Positions 12,381 to 24,103 of a DNA stretch of 64,000 nucleotides are shown piece after piece. A program made the position numbers and the translations under genes. The stretch lies in NCBI GenBank assembly GCA_028023455.1, contig JAQFVV010000056.1:1180001-1244000 (forward strand). The letters run 5' to 3'. The stretch comes from Epiperipatus broadwayi (lineage: Eukaryota > Onychophora > Udeonychophora > Euonychophora > Peripatidae). Within the stretch, counting starts at the first letter, position 1. Every line of letters begins with the position of its first letter. Below the pieces are notes generated by a model that was not told the DNA's origin, did no database searches, and saw only the letters and a program-made list of their open reading frames with translations.

Positions 12381-12664
12381 CAATGTCTAGGTTGAACCTT
12401 CATTTAAGCAGCTTATTTGAATCTTTAAGGTTTTTTTTTTTTTAGATATTTATATATGGTAGACCATTAGGCCTTAATTTAGCCAAGTAAAGTAATATAT
12501 GGTCATTTGTTTAAACTTATAATGTTTAAACTTATGCTTCTTTCTTTGTAATAATTATTGTAAATTCCAGACTTTCAATTATTGCTTGTTCTTTTTTAAA
12601 ATTACATTGCTAAGTTATAAATATATTAATTCTTATTAAGTGTAATGTCAGCATGCAATACTTA
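9486..12664. other. AT-rich intergenic stretch with a T/G homopolymer run
   Basis: No gene recognised apart from the weak ORF pair at 11336-11836. A T15-G14 run lies at 10081-10109. A (TA)n(TG)n microsatellite lies at about 12348-12380. Confidence 0.5.
11336..11836 (-). other. Two short minus-strand ORFs, unrecognised, possibly exon or gene remnant
   Basis: Two adjacent open frames (11836-11639, 65 codons; 11581-11336, 81 codons) stand out because their local composition is less AT-rich and their amino-acid mix is balanced (for example HGAIHMVLDGPFSDINK before the first stop). I recognise no family. They are in different frames with no clear splice signals between them. They could be a terminal exon with its 3' UTR, an old processed pseudogene or chance. 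Confidence 0.15.
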
Positions 12665-13054
12665 TATAAAGCTAAAGCTTTAGTACATGCGCCTTGAGTG
12701 CTTAATTTTAGCAAGAGACCTCTACAAATCATAACACGAGATTCGACTTTATAAAGATAAGAGGGACCCTTTTATCTCTAACCTATTTTTCTTAATTATA
12801 TAGGCAAATCTAAAGCATTTTTATTTGGGAGCATGAAGCTAATAAATTCTTCACTGATTAAGTCCACTATTTCTATTAAACATTAACATTCGTGAAATCT
12901 TTCGATTTACAATGAGTATATAATTAAGAAAAATAGGTTAGAAATAAGAAGGTCCCTCTTATCTTTATAAAGTCGAATCTCGTGTTATGATTTGTAGAGG
13001 TCTCTTGCTAAAATTAAGCACTCAAGGCGCATGTACTAAAGCTTTAGCTTTATA
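12665..13054. mobile_element. Palindromic foldback element (390 bp)
   Basis: Left arm 12665-12802 and right arm 12917-13054 are inverted copies of about 138 bp, almost perfect, around a loop of about 114 bp. Ends read TATAAAGCTAAAGC and its complement. TA at each end can be read as the target duplication. The 14-base string ATTGCTAAGTTATA occurs just right of the element (from 13054) and also near 12606, about 60 bp left of it, so the flanks are partly duplicated. No ORF. Confidence 0.75.
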
Positions 13055-14285
13055 TTGCTAAGTTATATATATATATATTGATTCATTTGTATATTTTTGA
13101 TCCTCAAGCAGATGTTCATTCCTGCTTTGTGGAAAAGGATTTGTCATGTATTCTTTAGATAAGTCATGCCAAGGCAGACATATCTCGTACTTACATACTC
13201 AGAAAATCTTCACTGTTATTAGTTGTATTATTGTCAATGGAGACAAATTTTCTTCTTGATTAATTTGTGAATAGTTGTAGAAGCAGAAGTTTTTTTCTGG
13301 CTTCTTATAACTCTCTGATCTGATGAAATTTCTGGATATGGCCACACCAAGACAGGCATACCCCATCTCTGTTTCATCATCAAATATGTTTTCTTTTTGA
13401 TAACCTAACACCAAGTTCAGTATTTTCTTTTATGTATTTTGAAGCCTGGCTTTACAAGCATACAGTCATAATTCTAAGTCTATTGCAATCATCTATTAAT
13501 AATTATGATTTTAATTTAGTTAAGTAAATGCTTTTATCTTTTCTCAGCTTGATTATTCCTTATTTAATAAGTTAAATCATTGTACTGTAGATTATTAAGA
13601 CATATAACCTATAGTCTCTCCATTTGATGCAATTAGCAATAATTAACTATTTAATTGGTAATTTTTTTTAGCAACAAACTCAGTATAATCTGTATATCTA
13701 GCAATTTAAACTTATAAATTCATTTTGATTCAATTTTTTTTTTGTTTATCAATAATAAATTTATTTATGCACACATTACCTCTTACATTTGTGTCTTGTT
13801 TACCAAAAATATTATTTTTTAGTTTTAAGGGTCTCTTATATCTCCCTGACCTCAGATGAATATAGAAAAAGGGTATATATGCTAACATCAAAGGTATTGG
13901 TCACATGAAAATTATCTGGCGGCATACGTAATGAGGTTCATCTTTGTATTATTTGTGGTAACGTTTATATTGATGTTACACACAGTAAATGTGACTTAGT
14001 GATCATTGCTTGGTTCCTAAAATTAATTTTTACTGACTGTATGAATCTGACCATTACACTACATGTATGTTATTTTTTTCAATATATATATTTAAAACTA
14101 ATGATATTGAAGGGATTGTTTAAAAATTATTTATTTTTTACTATTTATAAATATATGATACCATAATCCAAATTTAAATTCACTTTCTGAGAAGAAAAAC
14201 AAATCCCATGGAAAGTTACTTATTTTAATAATAATTTATGCTTTGTGTTGAAAAGGAAGGTTTTTATTAAATGTCTTTTGCCTGT
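13055..14285. other. AT-rich intergenic stretch, nothing recognised
   Basis: A 71-codon minus-strand frame at 13199-13414 shows no domain and no splice context, and I do not support it as a gene. Otherwise AT-rich single-copy-looking sequence. Confidence 0.5.
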
Positions 14286-14700
14286 TCTTAAATTATTATC
14301 AGAGACTTGGAAACTTAACAGAATATCAGTGCAGAGATTTCAGAGACTTAATGAAGTATGATAAGATTATAATGAGAGTAAGAAGAGAGTGAAAATGAAA
14401 TACATAAGATGAGAGAACAAACAGATGTCACTGACATCATTGAAAGAACTAAGATAATGAAATAGAGCTGGGCTGAACATGTTTCCAGAAAAAATGATAA
14501 TAGATGGACACTTAAAGTATTTAACTGAATCTGAAGAGATTCTCAAAGACTTAGAAAATAACCATATGTGACGATGTCTGGATGAAATAATGAAGTTTAT
14601 TAGCATGATGTGAAAAAGAGTAGCTGTGAACCGGAAACACTGGATTAAACTTGGATACACATTCTTTCAGCATTATATGTTAATGGGTGAAAATAATGAT
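14286..14700 (+). mobile_element. Decayed RTE LINE 3' fragment
   Basis: Resembles the 3' part of the RTE copy at 31730-32130 along its length: ETWKLN start, RRDNRW-type stretch (GATAATAGATGGACA at about 14499), the TGGATGAAAT box and the final GATTGAAC/ATAATGATG tail. Stops in every frame. A 5'-truncated, old copy. Confidence 0.6.
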
Positions 14701-16172
14701 GTCCTTATAAGTAATGAATAATGAAGTTATCATTAGCAAAAATATTCCTGGTTTATAAATTTTCCATGAAAATAAAACAAAACAAAACTTATACTTAATT
14801 TTAAATTATCAAAAATTTCTGAGAAGTAATACTTATGTTCGTTTTAAATAATACATAAGACCTGTTTGTTGTGCTCTCTGCTTATCTGCTTGGGATTCGA
14901 GTGCACATCAAATGAACATTGAAATATTTTTTATGATCTCAAAAAACAATCATAGAAATTCTGTTATCCAATGGCCCATCCTACAGATTAAAGATTTCCG
15001 GTTAATTTGGGTTGTCATGTGAATGATGAAGCTCTGGAAGAGAAAAAATACGATCTTAATACGATGACATCTATACCCATTTGTGAATAAAGCATATTAC
15101 TGCAACAGGTGTGATTGCCTTTATCTTAATATCTACACATGCATATATCTTCAATTACAACATTTTGCTCTCTTCTCTACCCACCTTTTCTCACTCATGA
15201 TTGATAACTGCCGTTTAAGTGTTTAATATTTATAAACATACGTCTGAACTATTTAAATATAAACCTTTATTATTATCAAAATATTGTTTTATTTATTTAA
15301 ATTTCATTTCAACTATTTATTTTGTTACATACTGTATGTTTATTTTTGTTTTCTTTATTTTGTCACTAGAGGGCAGGAGTTTATGTCTTAATTTTATTTG
15401 AGTAGTTTTAATAAATCATCTTAAAACCTTTCAGTTTTTTTTTAATAATTTCGTGAAAAGTTATATAAGTAAGATGGGGGGCGGATAGTGATTTTTTATA
15501 ATTCTTTAGATTCAATATGCTTAAAGAAGAGGGCGAAGATATGAAACAATGTTTATTCTTATTCTCCAACAATGGAGGGAAAAATAATAGTAATAATATA
15601 TTTGTAAAAAAGGGAGCGAAATTTTTTTTCCAATGTTGCACCAAGATAGTGAGATTTTTTTTTTTAAATTGACGATAGCTTACAGACTTATAAATTAATA
15701 TTGAAAATGCAATGAGAAGGAAAATAAATATTTTATGTGGATTTAGATTGAAATGAATTCATAAAAGAGTTTATTGTGGAACTGAATATAATGAAAAGTT
15801 AAAATCTAATAAAATTAAAAAACAGATTTGATTTGAAAAATTGTTCATCTTAATAATGATAAGATAAATAAAACTCTTTAAGTACACATATCTAACACAC
15901 ACTTGTAAATATAATTCTGCTTTTCACTATATCGCTTGTTATATATATATATGAAAAATAAAACTTCTTTTTAAATACTGTAGTCTATTGCGAGATAAAT
16001 ATCTCTCTAGCAGTTTTTTATTGAAAAGCAGTGATGGAGGAAGGTTTTTTACTGTTTTTTATCCTCTACCCACTTACTGACCATCATTAAATAGTTATCT
16101 AGGTAGACTGTCATTCAGGGATCTCAAAGAAAAATTTGTCTGGTTTAAAAATAAAGAAATTTCCTATTTTTA
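14701..16172. other. AT-rich intergenic stretch, nothing recognised
   Basis: No repeat family or coding segment identified. A short purine/pyrimidine-rich patch lies at 15405-15660. Frames of 60-78 codons here are low-complexity and not supported. Confidence 0.5.
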
Positions 16173-16250
16173 TCCAGAATGGATTTGAACCCAGACCATG
16201 AAAATTATAGGCTGATGCATTTTGGTCACTCCACGAGGCTCTTGATAATT
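16173..16250 (-). mobile_element. tRNA-derived SINE head (Pol III promoter-like)
   Basis: On the minus strand the sequence has a B-box-like GGGTTCAAATCC (plus 16181-16197 region) preceded at tRNA-like spacing by an A-box-like GTGGAGTGACC (plus about 16228-16245). This is the layout of a tRNA-derived SINE. Its tail cannot be bounded. A degenerate tRNA gene is the alternative. Confidence 0.5.
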
Positions 16251-16383
16251 AGCGTATATAAAAGTTTGTGTGTAGAAGTAAAATTCCCTTTATAATTGTC
16301 AGATATATGTATTCGTTTGTCAGTCATAATGTATTTTCAAAATGCTATGCTCCATTGTTGACGAATTAAATATGGTTGAACAA

Positions 16384-16469
16384 ATTTAGATTAAGAATGA
16401 GTATTACTTATTTATCTGCAGTCTATATTTAGATTAAGAATGAGTATTACTTATTTATCTGCAGTCTAT
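16384..16469. repeat. Exact tandem duplication, 43 bp x 2
   Basis: Units at 16384-16426 and 16427-16469 appear identical, each holding TTAGATTAAGAATGAG and CTGCAGTC. Perfect identity in drifting AT-rich DNA suggests a recent event, or an assembly artefact. Confidence 0.85.
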
Positions 16470-16699
16470 ATGAAAATTTACATCACCGATGTATATATAT
16501 ATATGAGTTTTAGATAAGCATGTATTTATTCAATGTGAATTTGTACTATCGTAATTGAACAATTGTAGAATTTCACTACAGTTTCACAATAGATATAACT
16601 TGACAATGCACAAGCTAACAATATGGCCACTGTGTGGTAAGAAGCATCTTTGTGCAAAACAAATTCCAATGCCAACAAATCTCTTAAAATCAATTTTGT

Positions 16700-17695
16700 A
16701 AAAGACCACAGTAACAATAGAACATTAAAAAAATATTTACACTTTTACCTTTTTATTTACATATTAATTCTCTTCACTTTGGCAGCCATAAAATAACTTC
16801 TATAAAATTTCTTTCCATGTGATAAATAATGAGCACATGATTCTGGAAACTTGTGACTGAACTCATCTTTATGAAAATCATTATTAACTATCTGATTAAT
16901 AGAATGTGATAATAATTTTTGGCCAAGTACCTGTATCATTACCTTTAAAATTGAATGTAAAATCCAAAATTTCAGATTTTTCACACTCCGAATCACTACT
17001 ACTTTCAACTTTTTTCTCAGTTTTGAGTTTGAGATAACTTGTTTGAATATTTTGGCTGGATTGTGTCCTCAAGATCAGAACAATAAATACAAATCTTTTG
17101 CAAGTAAAAGAAGAAATGCACACAGGACACAATGACTCAATATCAAAAATAATAATTTAACATTAGTTTAATGCAAACAATTAACTATATACATATTTGG
17201 AATTGAATATACACATAGTGGTATGTTACTTATCTACAAAACCTGATATCTTTACATGAAGGATACTTTGCAGTATAACTTTCCTAAACTACTTTTATAA
17301 ATGTGTGTGTGTGTGTAATCTTATAAAATAATTCTAATTTGCCTACCCTTATGCAGCCCTGCTTACTAAAAACATAAGGTCAGATTGACTTACACAGATT
17401 CTATATGACTCATTATCTAGAGTCAGGGCTGGGTCTCAGGGTTACAATGTCCAATAGTATCTTCTGCTTTTCTTGTTCATATACTTCCCCTCTAAAGATT
17501 GGTTTATTTTGCAGTTGTGTCTCCTATTGTGAAGTGAAAATAATATTTGTTGTTTTCTCTATTCTTTGTCTACATTATTATAACAAAACTTATGTAATTC
17601 TTAGATTCAATTAGCAGTAACTAAATCAACTTTAACTGGCATATCAATTAGTTTGTTAAAAAAATTTCTTGTTTTGTTTCAAAACACCTTAATTA
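16700..17695 (-). repeat. Dispersed repeat, copy 1, with possible hAT/TTF-type transposase remnant
   Basis: Aligns by eye over about 1 kb with 40490-42300 (copy 2, same orientation, there split by an insertion). Shared landmarks are GGCAGCCATAAAATAACTT (about 16785), TAACTGGCAT near the right end and many patches between. On the minus strand one frame reads SSSDSECEK then NDTGTWP (near 16920), and a shifted frame reads INQIVNNDFHKDEFSHKF...GKKFYRSY. A D-x-G-x-WP box followed by such a segment recalls the N-terminal TTF/ZMYM-type region of hAT-family transposases. No continuous ORF is left; the protein assignment is tentative, the repeat is clear. Confidence 0.5.
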
Positions 17696-20600
17696 CTTTT
17701 AGTTTAATTCATGCATAACTTTTACATTTTCTACTCACAGAGTTAGCTCTTGTATTTATTCAATAATAATGTATTCACACTACTTTATTATTTAATTATT
17801 TATATACTTATTATTTCATTATTAACAACTTAATTGTATTAAACATTATATTTTATTATATATATTATAATGGTTGGGGAAGAGACTCTTCCACCATCTG
17901 CCGTACAGGGCGCCACTACACTATTGGAACCTAGAAAATTTATATAGTAGGCAGATATACATGGGAGAGGTTACTCTTTTATTGAACTGAAAACCCCAGT
18001 CACTAGCTCAGGGAGAAGCTGAGCTTAAAATATCATATTATATATTCAAATTTTTAATTCTTAATTTTAAATATTAATAAAATATATAAAATGAGTTATT
18101 GCCAAAATTTAATTAAACAAAACATTTTATTATTATGGACACACATATTAAAAGGAAAATGTCATATATTTGATTTAAATTATATGCACAGATGAAAGCA
18201 TTTAATAGATTTACTAAGTGTGAATATGCTACATGTATATTGCATTTAACCAACCCAATCCCTTTTAAACCTTAGGCTAAAATCTCATGTTTAAACCAAC
18301 ACTAGGTTACTGATATACTGATGTGAGCAATGCAAAATGAGATTGTTAGCATAACACAATCATGCAGACAGGAATTTACATCTGTCACAGGTATCATTAG
18401 AAAATAACAAATCATGGTGGGAAGTCATTAATAAATTTCACCAGCAGATAGGAACGATCCACTACCCAATTGGTGATACAAAAAAGTAATTCTTGAAATA
18501 TATATATAAACGCTGCTCTGAAAAGGGGATAGCAGTCTTTGCTGGCTTACTGTCCCAACCAGAGAGTAAGAAAATCGATGGCATAGGAAATACATCTACA
18601 GCCATTGACAATTTGATGGCTACACTTTTGGGCCATATGTTCAGGTAGGTATTATGCACTGTATGCTAACGCGGTACAAGCGAACAAGTATCCAATGCAC
18701 CTACTCAGATTACATTGATATAAAACATCTGTACATCTACCCACCAGCACCGATTTAACTATGAAACAATTAGCCAAAATTAACACACCTTAAACTAACA
18801 TAATCTTATGAATCTATGCAGCCACTTATTTTTAAATTATTAATTTAAAAGAAATTTATGAGAATGGAAATGATATTAAACACATATATATAAATAAATA
18901 ATTTAATATTTTAGTCAGATAAGAATTTTCTTTTAAAAGTTAAGTGAAACTTAAAATACTTGAAAGTTTGTATTATATAATTAATGTTCATATTTCATTT
19001 AAAACAAATGTTTATACTTTCCAATGCCATTTAGTCCACCTTTGTAATCCTTGATGCATCACACAATTCAAAGTTCTTTTCATTTCATATTGTTCTAGGT
19101 GGAGACAAGTCCATTGCTAGCCAGTTTCTGGGAACCATCATACTCTGGAGACTGCCTCAGCTGGTGCTCACATGGGAAATGTAAACTATTGCTGACCCCT
19201 ACATTTTGGTGATCTGCAATACACTTATAAATATATTTAAATAACTCACAATCAGCAAGAGCAATCTAAATCTCAACTTTAAAGTTTTCTTTTTCTTAGT
19301 GAATTCTTATCATCAAATTTCAAGATCAATCTTGCCTGACTTGACACTGAGACTTTTTTCTGTGGACCATGTGTTTATTTCCATTGTTATTGGCCAGCTT
19401 GCTTTAGAACGGGAACTCACTATTTTATCACTAGTATTTTTTTAAATTTATCTCTTATCTGAATTTATGCCCAAGGGCCTGTTTGCAATATAGAAAATCA
19501 TTTCCATTCTAAGATTAAAAATAACTAATTAACAACTTTTTTATTATTCTTTTATATTAAAACAATCTTGTTTTTAGATTTTAAACTTTAAATAATTACA
19601 TAATTAGTTTGCATCTGTATATTATATATAGTAATTTAAATAAAATTATTAAATTCTATATATTTCTACCTGAGGGTGATTATATATTTTTTCACTATTA
19701 TTTGAAAGTAATGTAACAGCATATACTTATTCCGTTACAATATATATATATATATATCCAACATCTGGAATATTAGGATTTACATTAACATTTATGTTTA
19801 TTTAAGGAACAAAATTTATAATTTTTATATCTACATAGTTTATTTTGTTTACTAATAGGTTATATTAGATAACTATAAAAAAATAATTGGTTTGTTCCAC
19901 TAGATAAATTTTTTTAAGCACTTTCCTAATAGCATGACTATTTCGAAGCGCTTTCAAATGATGTTATATGGTTGTAGCATTCAACAGAATGGCATTGAAC
20001 GATAGTATTGGTATAATGAAATTTGTTAAAAATTAAGTACTTTGATGTATGTTTTTAAAGTTATGTATTTTTGACTAATTCTGTTTTCATTGGATTTGAA
20101 CTGTCAAATGTAATGTGGGCCACAGGTCCACAATGAGAAATAATTGTTCGATAAATTGGGGTAATATTGTAGATCAACTACAAGTTTTTGTCTAGGTAAT
20201 AAACCACACTATGATTGTAAAAGTTGCTTTAAATTTTAATTTCTCTTGGTTGTAAACATTTTTTTTTTTAAATAAAAAATAAAATTTATTTCTTAATTAA
20301 AATAATATTGGAATTATTTTTTTTTATAAATTAAAATTTATTAATAATAATATATGTACAAAAGAATAAATTCAAGTTACATATTTGATACATTATATAC
20401 AAAGACACAAGCAAAAGAATATTTATTTGCACCTGAAAAAATAATATCTTATGTAGGTAGATATATACTTTATTTACAATTTATACATTTTATGTATAAC
20501 CGCATTGAAGGAAAAGCTTGCTTTGGATACTAATAACATTGTGGATTATTGTTGACACATTATACCACTCAGAAAAATATCATATTGCTACTTTGTTTAT

Positions 20601-21565
20601 AGTTTTTGTAGGTGTGAATTTGCGAGCATTTAAATACATATTAAAACATTCTTTATTATTTTATTTTTTTTTGAAGGACATTGAATTTCATGTTTTCAAA
20701 TATAATATAGCAGTGATCAAATCACATTTCTAGGAATTGATTTTTAATGTGATTTTCTTTCAAAATTACAACCCAGACTGTGTCATTATTTTTATTTTTC
20801 ATTTTAATTAAAATTGGAATAATATTGAAAAAGATCTCAGTGCTGAAAAGTTAAAAATTATATATATATAATTTATAATAAATACTTTTATTTACTGTGC
20901 ATTAAGAAACCAAAAAATAACTGTTTTCTTCAATTACAATTGGAGGTTTTATATTTAACTTGAATTAAAAACAGATGTCTAGAAATTAATTTATTCAATC
21001 ACTAACTAGCTGTGGTTAAAAAAAAAAACATTTTTTGGCTAAAAGCATTATTAGAAAATATTTTTTTAATATATATTGTGTTATTCTGTTTGTAATTAAT
21101 TATGAAGATGCTCAAATGTCTGATAGAAATGTGAATTATAAAAGTAATAATAATTAAAATTTTGGTGGCTAAAAAGAGAGCAAACTATGTTTTCTATAAT
21201 CTTTATAATTTATACAAACTATAAATTTTCATTTGTTTAAGAGTGCATAAAAATCAGCCTTTCCAATTTAGTTATATTAATGTATAGAACTACTTTTAGT
21301 TTTGCTTTTATTCTAGTGGTTGTGAAATTTTCTTATTCTTCCTTGACTGATGAATGCTTAATGTCAAAACGGTGATTGAAAATATTATAAATGCATTCCC
21401 CTGTATGATTTAATTTATATGATTTAATTTTTAGCTGAATTTCAGCTTACAGATTTACACGTTTATATTTGTTTAAAAGTGTACTGAAATCTGCATTGTC
21501 AATTGATTTTACATATATATTAAACTATAAAGTAGAAAATGTTATAATATTAAAATACTAATAAA
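17696..21565. other. AT-rich intergenic stretch with a few GC-richer patches
   Basis: GC-richer islands at about 17875-18010, 18460-18770 and 19080-19210 stand out from surrounding AT-rich DNA; only the second has an exon-like look. (TA)n tracts lie near 19740 and 20863. Nothing else recognised. Confidence 0.45.
18504..18642 (+). other. Candidate coding exon ending at a strong splice donor
   Basis: One plus-strand frame is open for about 140 bases, reads a balanced peptide (GIAVFAGLLSQPESKK, then IDNLMATLLGHMF) and runs into CAG|GTAGGT, a good donor, at about 18642. No clear acceptor lies upstream; the AT tract before 18510 is only a weak candidate. The opposite strand is open as well (18659-18462), so the frame could be chance. 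No family recognised. Confidence 0.2.
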
Positions 21566-21571
21566 ATAAAC

Positions 21572-21669
21572 TTATATTAAAAATTCTCTCATAGCCATAG
21601 TTTTGCCTATTGCACAAACATACTTATTCAATAAGAAAAATCATTACCAAGAGAGAATTTTTAATATAA
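21572..21669. repeat. Inverted repeat with 19-bp perfect stem
   Basis: TTATATTAAAAATTCTCTC at 21572-21590 is exactly complementary to 21651-21669, with a loop of about 60 bases. It ends in a TA tract and may be a very short foldback element. Confidence 0.65.
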
Positions 21670-21681
21670 ATTATATATATA

Positions 21682-21808
21682 TGATTAAAATTACCCCAAA
21701 TCCAAAATTCAACCAGACTAGCCAAGAAAAAACTAAATTAAAACACAACTAAAGGTTTCACTGCTACAAGCAGACTTCTCAAGTATAAAGAACTACAAAA
21801 ACTACACC

Positions 21809-21841
<33 letters not shown>

Positions 21842-21963
21842 ATTAAAATTACCCCAAATCCAAAATTCAACCAGACTAGCCAAGAAAAACTAAATTAAAA
21901 CACAACTAAAGGTTTCACTGCTACAAGCAGACTTCTCAAGTATAAAGAACTACAAAAACTACA

Positions 21964-22034
<71 letters not shown>
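21682..22034 (-). repeat. Two tandem copies of a Penelope-type terminal module, each followed by (TA)n
   Basis: Copies at 21682-21808 and 21840-21966 differ by about one base. Each ends in (TA)n; the first also carries (TG)n. The same module is found reversed at 24423-24550, joined to the Penelope element. On the minus strand each holds TTGAGAAG, a CTGC/GCAG stem and GTGAAACC, a hammerhead-like order. The second (TA)n runs 21966-22034. Confidence 0.7.
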
Positions 22035-22036
<2 letters not shown>

Positions 22037-22258
22037 AGACATTATTCACAAATCCATTTACTTCCCATCCACCCTTAATATTAAAAGAACTCTTAAATAA
22101 GTTAATTGCTTCAGACTTCTTTGAGAGAAGTGAAATAAAAAGAATTAAAGAATCTTTATTACTGGAAATTTATTATTCTGAAGCAATTAACTTATTTAAG
22201 AGTTCTTTTAATATTAAGGGTGGATGTGAAGTAAATGGATCTGTGGATAATGTCTAAT
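22035..22258. mobile_element. Palindromic foldback element (224 bp) inside a (TA)n tract
   Basis: Ends TTAGACATTAT and ATAATGTCTAA; arms of about 83 bp are inverted copies with a handful of mismatches around a loop of about 55 bases. It is flanked on both sides by TA repeats, consistent with TA-specific insertion. No ORF. Confidence 0.7.
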
Positions 22259-22319
22259 ATATATATATATTAATTTAATATTTTCACTGATAAAAGATGT
22301 CATATTATTATTACTATTT

Positions 22320-22615
22320 GCGGGATATTCCATGTAGTGAAAAAGCTAAATGCTGATGTTTCAGTACAATATCAAATACCTTCCTCAGAGCATCCTCTTT
22401 CTCAAATCATAAGAATGTGTGTGAGATTTAAAATCGTTTTTATCATTTTCTTTCTCTTCATATTTAAATTCTATTGGTTGAGAAGTTTTAAAATTTATTT
22501 TCTCTTCCAATAGCTTCATCCAAATGTTGTTAATCTTCTTTAATTCACACCTTTCATTTATGCTCTTGGGCCTTTTAAAAATCTCTATAGCTTCTCTTAC
22601 CAATCTCAATCTCTG
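22320..22615 (-). pseudogene. Penelope-like element: C-terminal fragment and 3' end
   Basis: The minus-strand frame 22609-22385 reads RLVREAIEIFKRP...INNIWMKLLEE...THSYDLRKRML. The RE-AIEI...IW layout followed by a Tyr-Asp-Leu tail matches the C-terminal end of Penelope-like proteins next to their GIY-YIG endonuclease. Directly downstream on the same strand (plus 22390-22351) are CTGAGGAAGG, then CTGAAACATCAGC, a hammerhead-like arrangement found at Penelope 3' ends. The rest of the ORF is missing upstream, so this is a 5'-truncated copy. Confidence 0.55.
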
Positions 22616-22682
22616 GTCATATATATATATATATATATGACCAGAGACTGAGATTGCTAAGAGAAGGTCATATATATATATA
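22616..22682. repeat. Short palindrome around (TA)n
   Basis: TCTCTGGTCA and TGACCAGAGA surround a (TA)n core, and GAGATTGCTAAGAGAAGGTC repeats in reverse the sequence just left of the tract. The Penelope fragment's 5' edge has evidently been copied in inverted orientation across a TA tract. Confidence 0.6.
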
Positions 22683-22685
22683 TTG

Positions 22686-23400
22686 TAACGTTTATTTATA
22701 TACGTTGCAAATATATTGGCATTTGGTAAAAACTAAAAAAGTAAGATTTTTTTTTGATTAATATAATTTTTGTTAAAACGTGCAATGAAAGTTAAAATTG
22801 TCATTCTTATTTTTTTTTATCTAATTGGAAAGAATAAATGACATGCAGATTACTAATCCAGATAAATTAAAAGAATTCCAAAAGTATAAGCTAAAAGAAA
22901 AATATTTTAGCTAATTAAAGATGGAAGAATAATGCTAAAAAAAATTAAGACTTTGTAATTTAAATTTAAGAGAGAGTGTACAAGATTATTATCTTATATG
23001 CTGATAAAAAGACAAAAGAGTGCGCATAAGTTTCATAAACTGGATCGCGATATAAAAAGGAGAGGACAACTTCAATCTGGGTCTTCTCTTTAACTTCTAG
23101 TTATGTCTCTGAAAGTTGGAGGTTTCCGCGAGCATAACCTGTGGCAAGAAATATACTTCTACACAGGTATGCCCCTTGCTGTACCAAGCTGTCATGCAAG
23201 CATGGAAACGGGACTTGTGAAGACCGCTTTTTGCAATAAAAGAGTCACTACAACCGTGCCTTTTCTCCAGCTATAGAACGGAACAATAATGGAAGACGCC
23301 GGCAGAAGAGACCAATGGAAATTCTCATGATCTGGGATCCCATAAACCTACATGAACTTACCGGTAAGTTAAGAATAAATTTTCCTGATAGTGACTTAAA
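22686..23400 (+). promoter_or_regulatory. LTR-like or promoter-like unit with TATA box, poly(A) signal and donor sites
   Basis: A TATAAAAA box at 23051-23058 is followed about 30-50 bases on by GC-richer sequence, a poly(A)-type signal CAATAAAAG (about 23233-23241) and two donor-like sites, CAG|GTATGC (about 23157) and CCG|GTAAGT (about 23362). A TGTAACG string at 22686 is a common start of Ty3/gypsy LTRs. This fits the 5' LTR and leader of an LTR element, or a solo LTR; no matching second LTR or gag was found nearby. A host promoter with first exon is the alternative. Confidence 0.35.
23103..23276 (+). CDS. Short ORF (57 codons) just downstream of a TATA box, unknown
   Basis: ATG at 23103 opens 57 codons ending in TAG at 23274-23276. 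The peptide starts MSLKVGGFREHNL and has three Cys or more in a balanced composition, unlike the low-complexity frames around it. It starts about 45 bases downstream of the TATA box at 23051-23058. It contains the CAATAAAAG signal and the GTATGC donor, which speaks against a true coding gene and for a leader region in an LTR. No signal peptide or domain recognised. Confidence 0.2.
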   Translation: MSLKVGGFREHNLWQEIYFYTGMPLAVPSCHASMETGLVKTAFCNKRVTTTVPFLQL

Positions 23401-24103
23401 AGTTTGCAAACAATTATTTATCTAAGCTTAGACTACCATCCTGATATAGACTTTTCTTTTCGTATTCAAGGGACTTTCTAATAAAGAATTTTATACAAGA
23501 TCTTGGGACATTATTAAATTGCTTTAATTGCTTAATCTAACTGTTTTTGTTAATCGATTCATTATCTGGATTAGTGTGTGTGTATTTTCCTGTTTAGTTA
23601 ATTCGTAATTTAACTTATAAATATTTTTAGTTTGTTAGAATAAAAGAGATTTTACTTTTATCAACCTTTTCATTGTGCGTTATTAATAATAGTTATTATT
23701 TTTTTAGTATTAAATTTATTATTAGTTTAATAAGATTTAAAATGGAATTTACCTTGCCAATATATTTAAACAAGCCCAGGAATAATAATCAAAAAGGAGA
23801 AAATAATTCTCGTTACGGTATGATGTAATACCGATTAGTTTAAAAGTATTTTTTTTATTTGTGAGATGTTATATGATGAATTCAGCGAATTCTTAGGAAT
23901 TCTGGTGCCCAGATTAAATAAATTAAAAGCTGATTTCATCAATAGCACAATTCTCACCAATTAATAGGCCGAGTTGATCAGGAAATATAGCTATGTTTTT
24001 AGAATAGAAATATAACTTTCTTCTTTTTTGACATAGCTTGATCAACTCACACGCAGTTTATATTAGCGTGTAGAGGCCTAGCAAAATGAAAAACATTATA
24101 ATA
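23401..24103. other. AT-rich stretch, little recognised
   Basis: A weak hairpin (GAGTTGATCA at about 23960 against TTGATCAACTC at about 24045) is the only structure seen. Confidence 0.45.
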
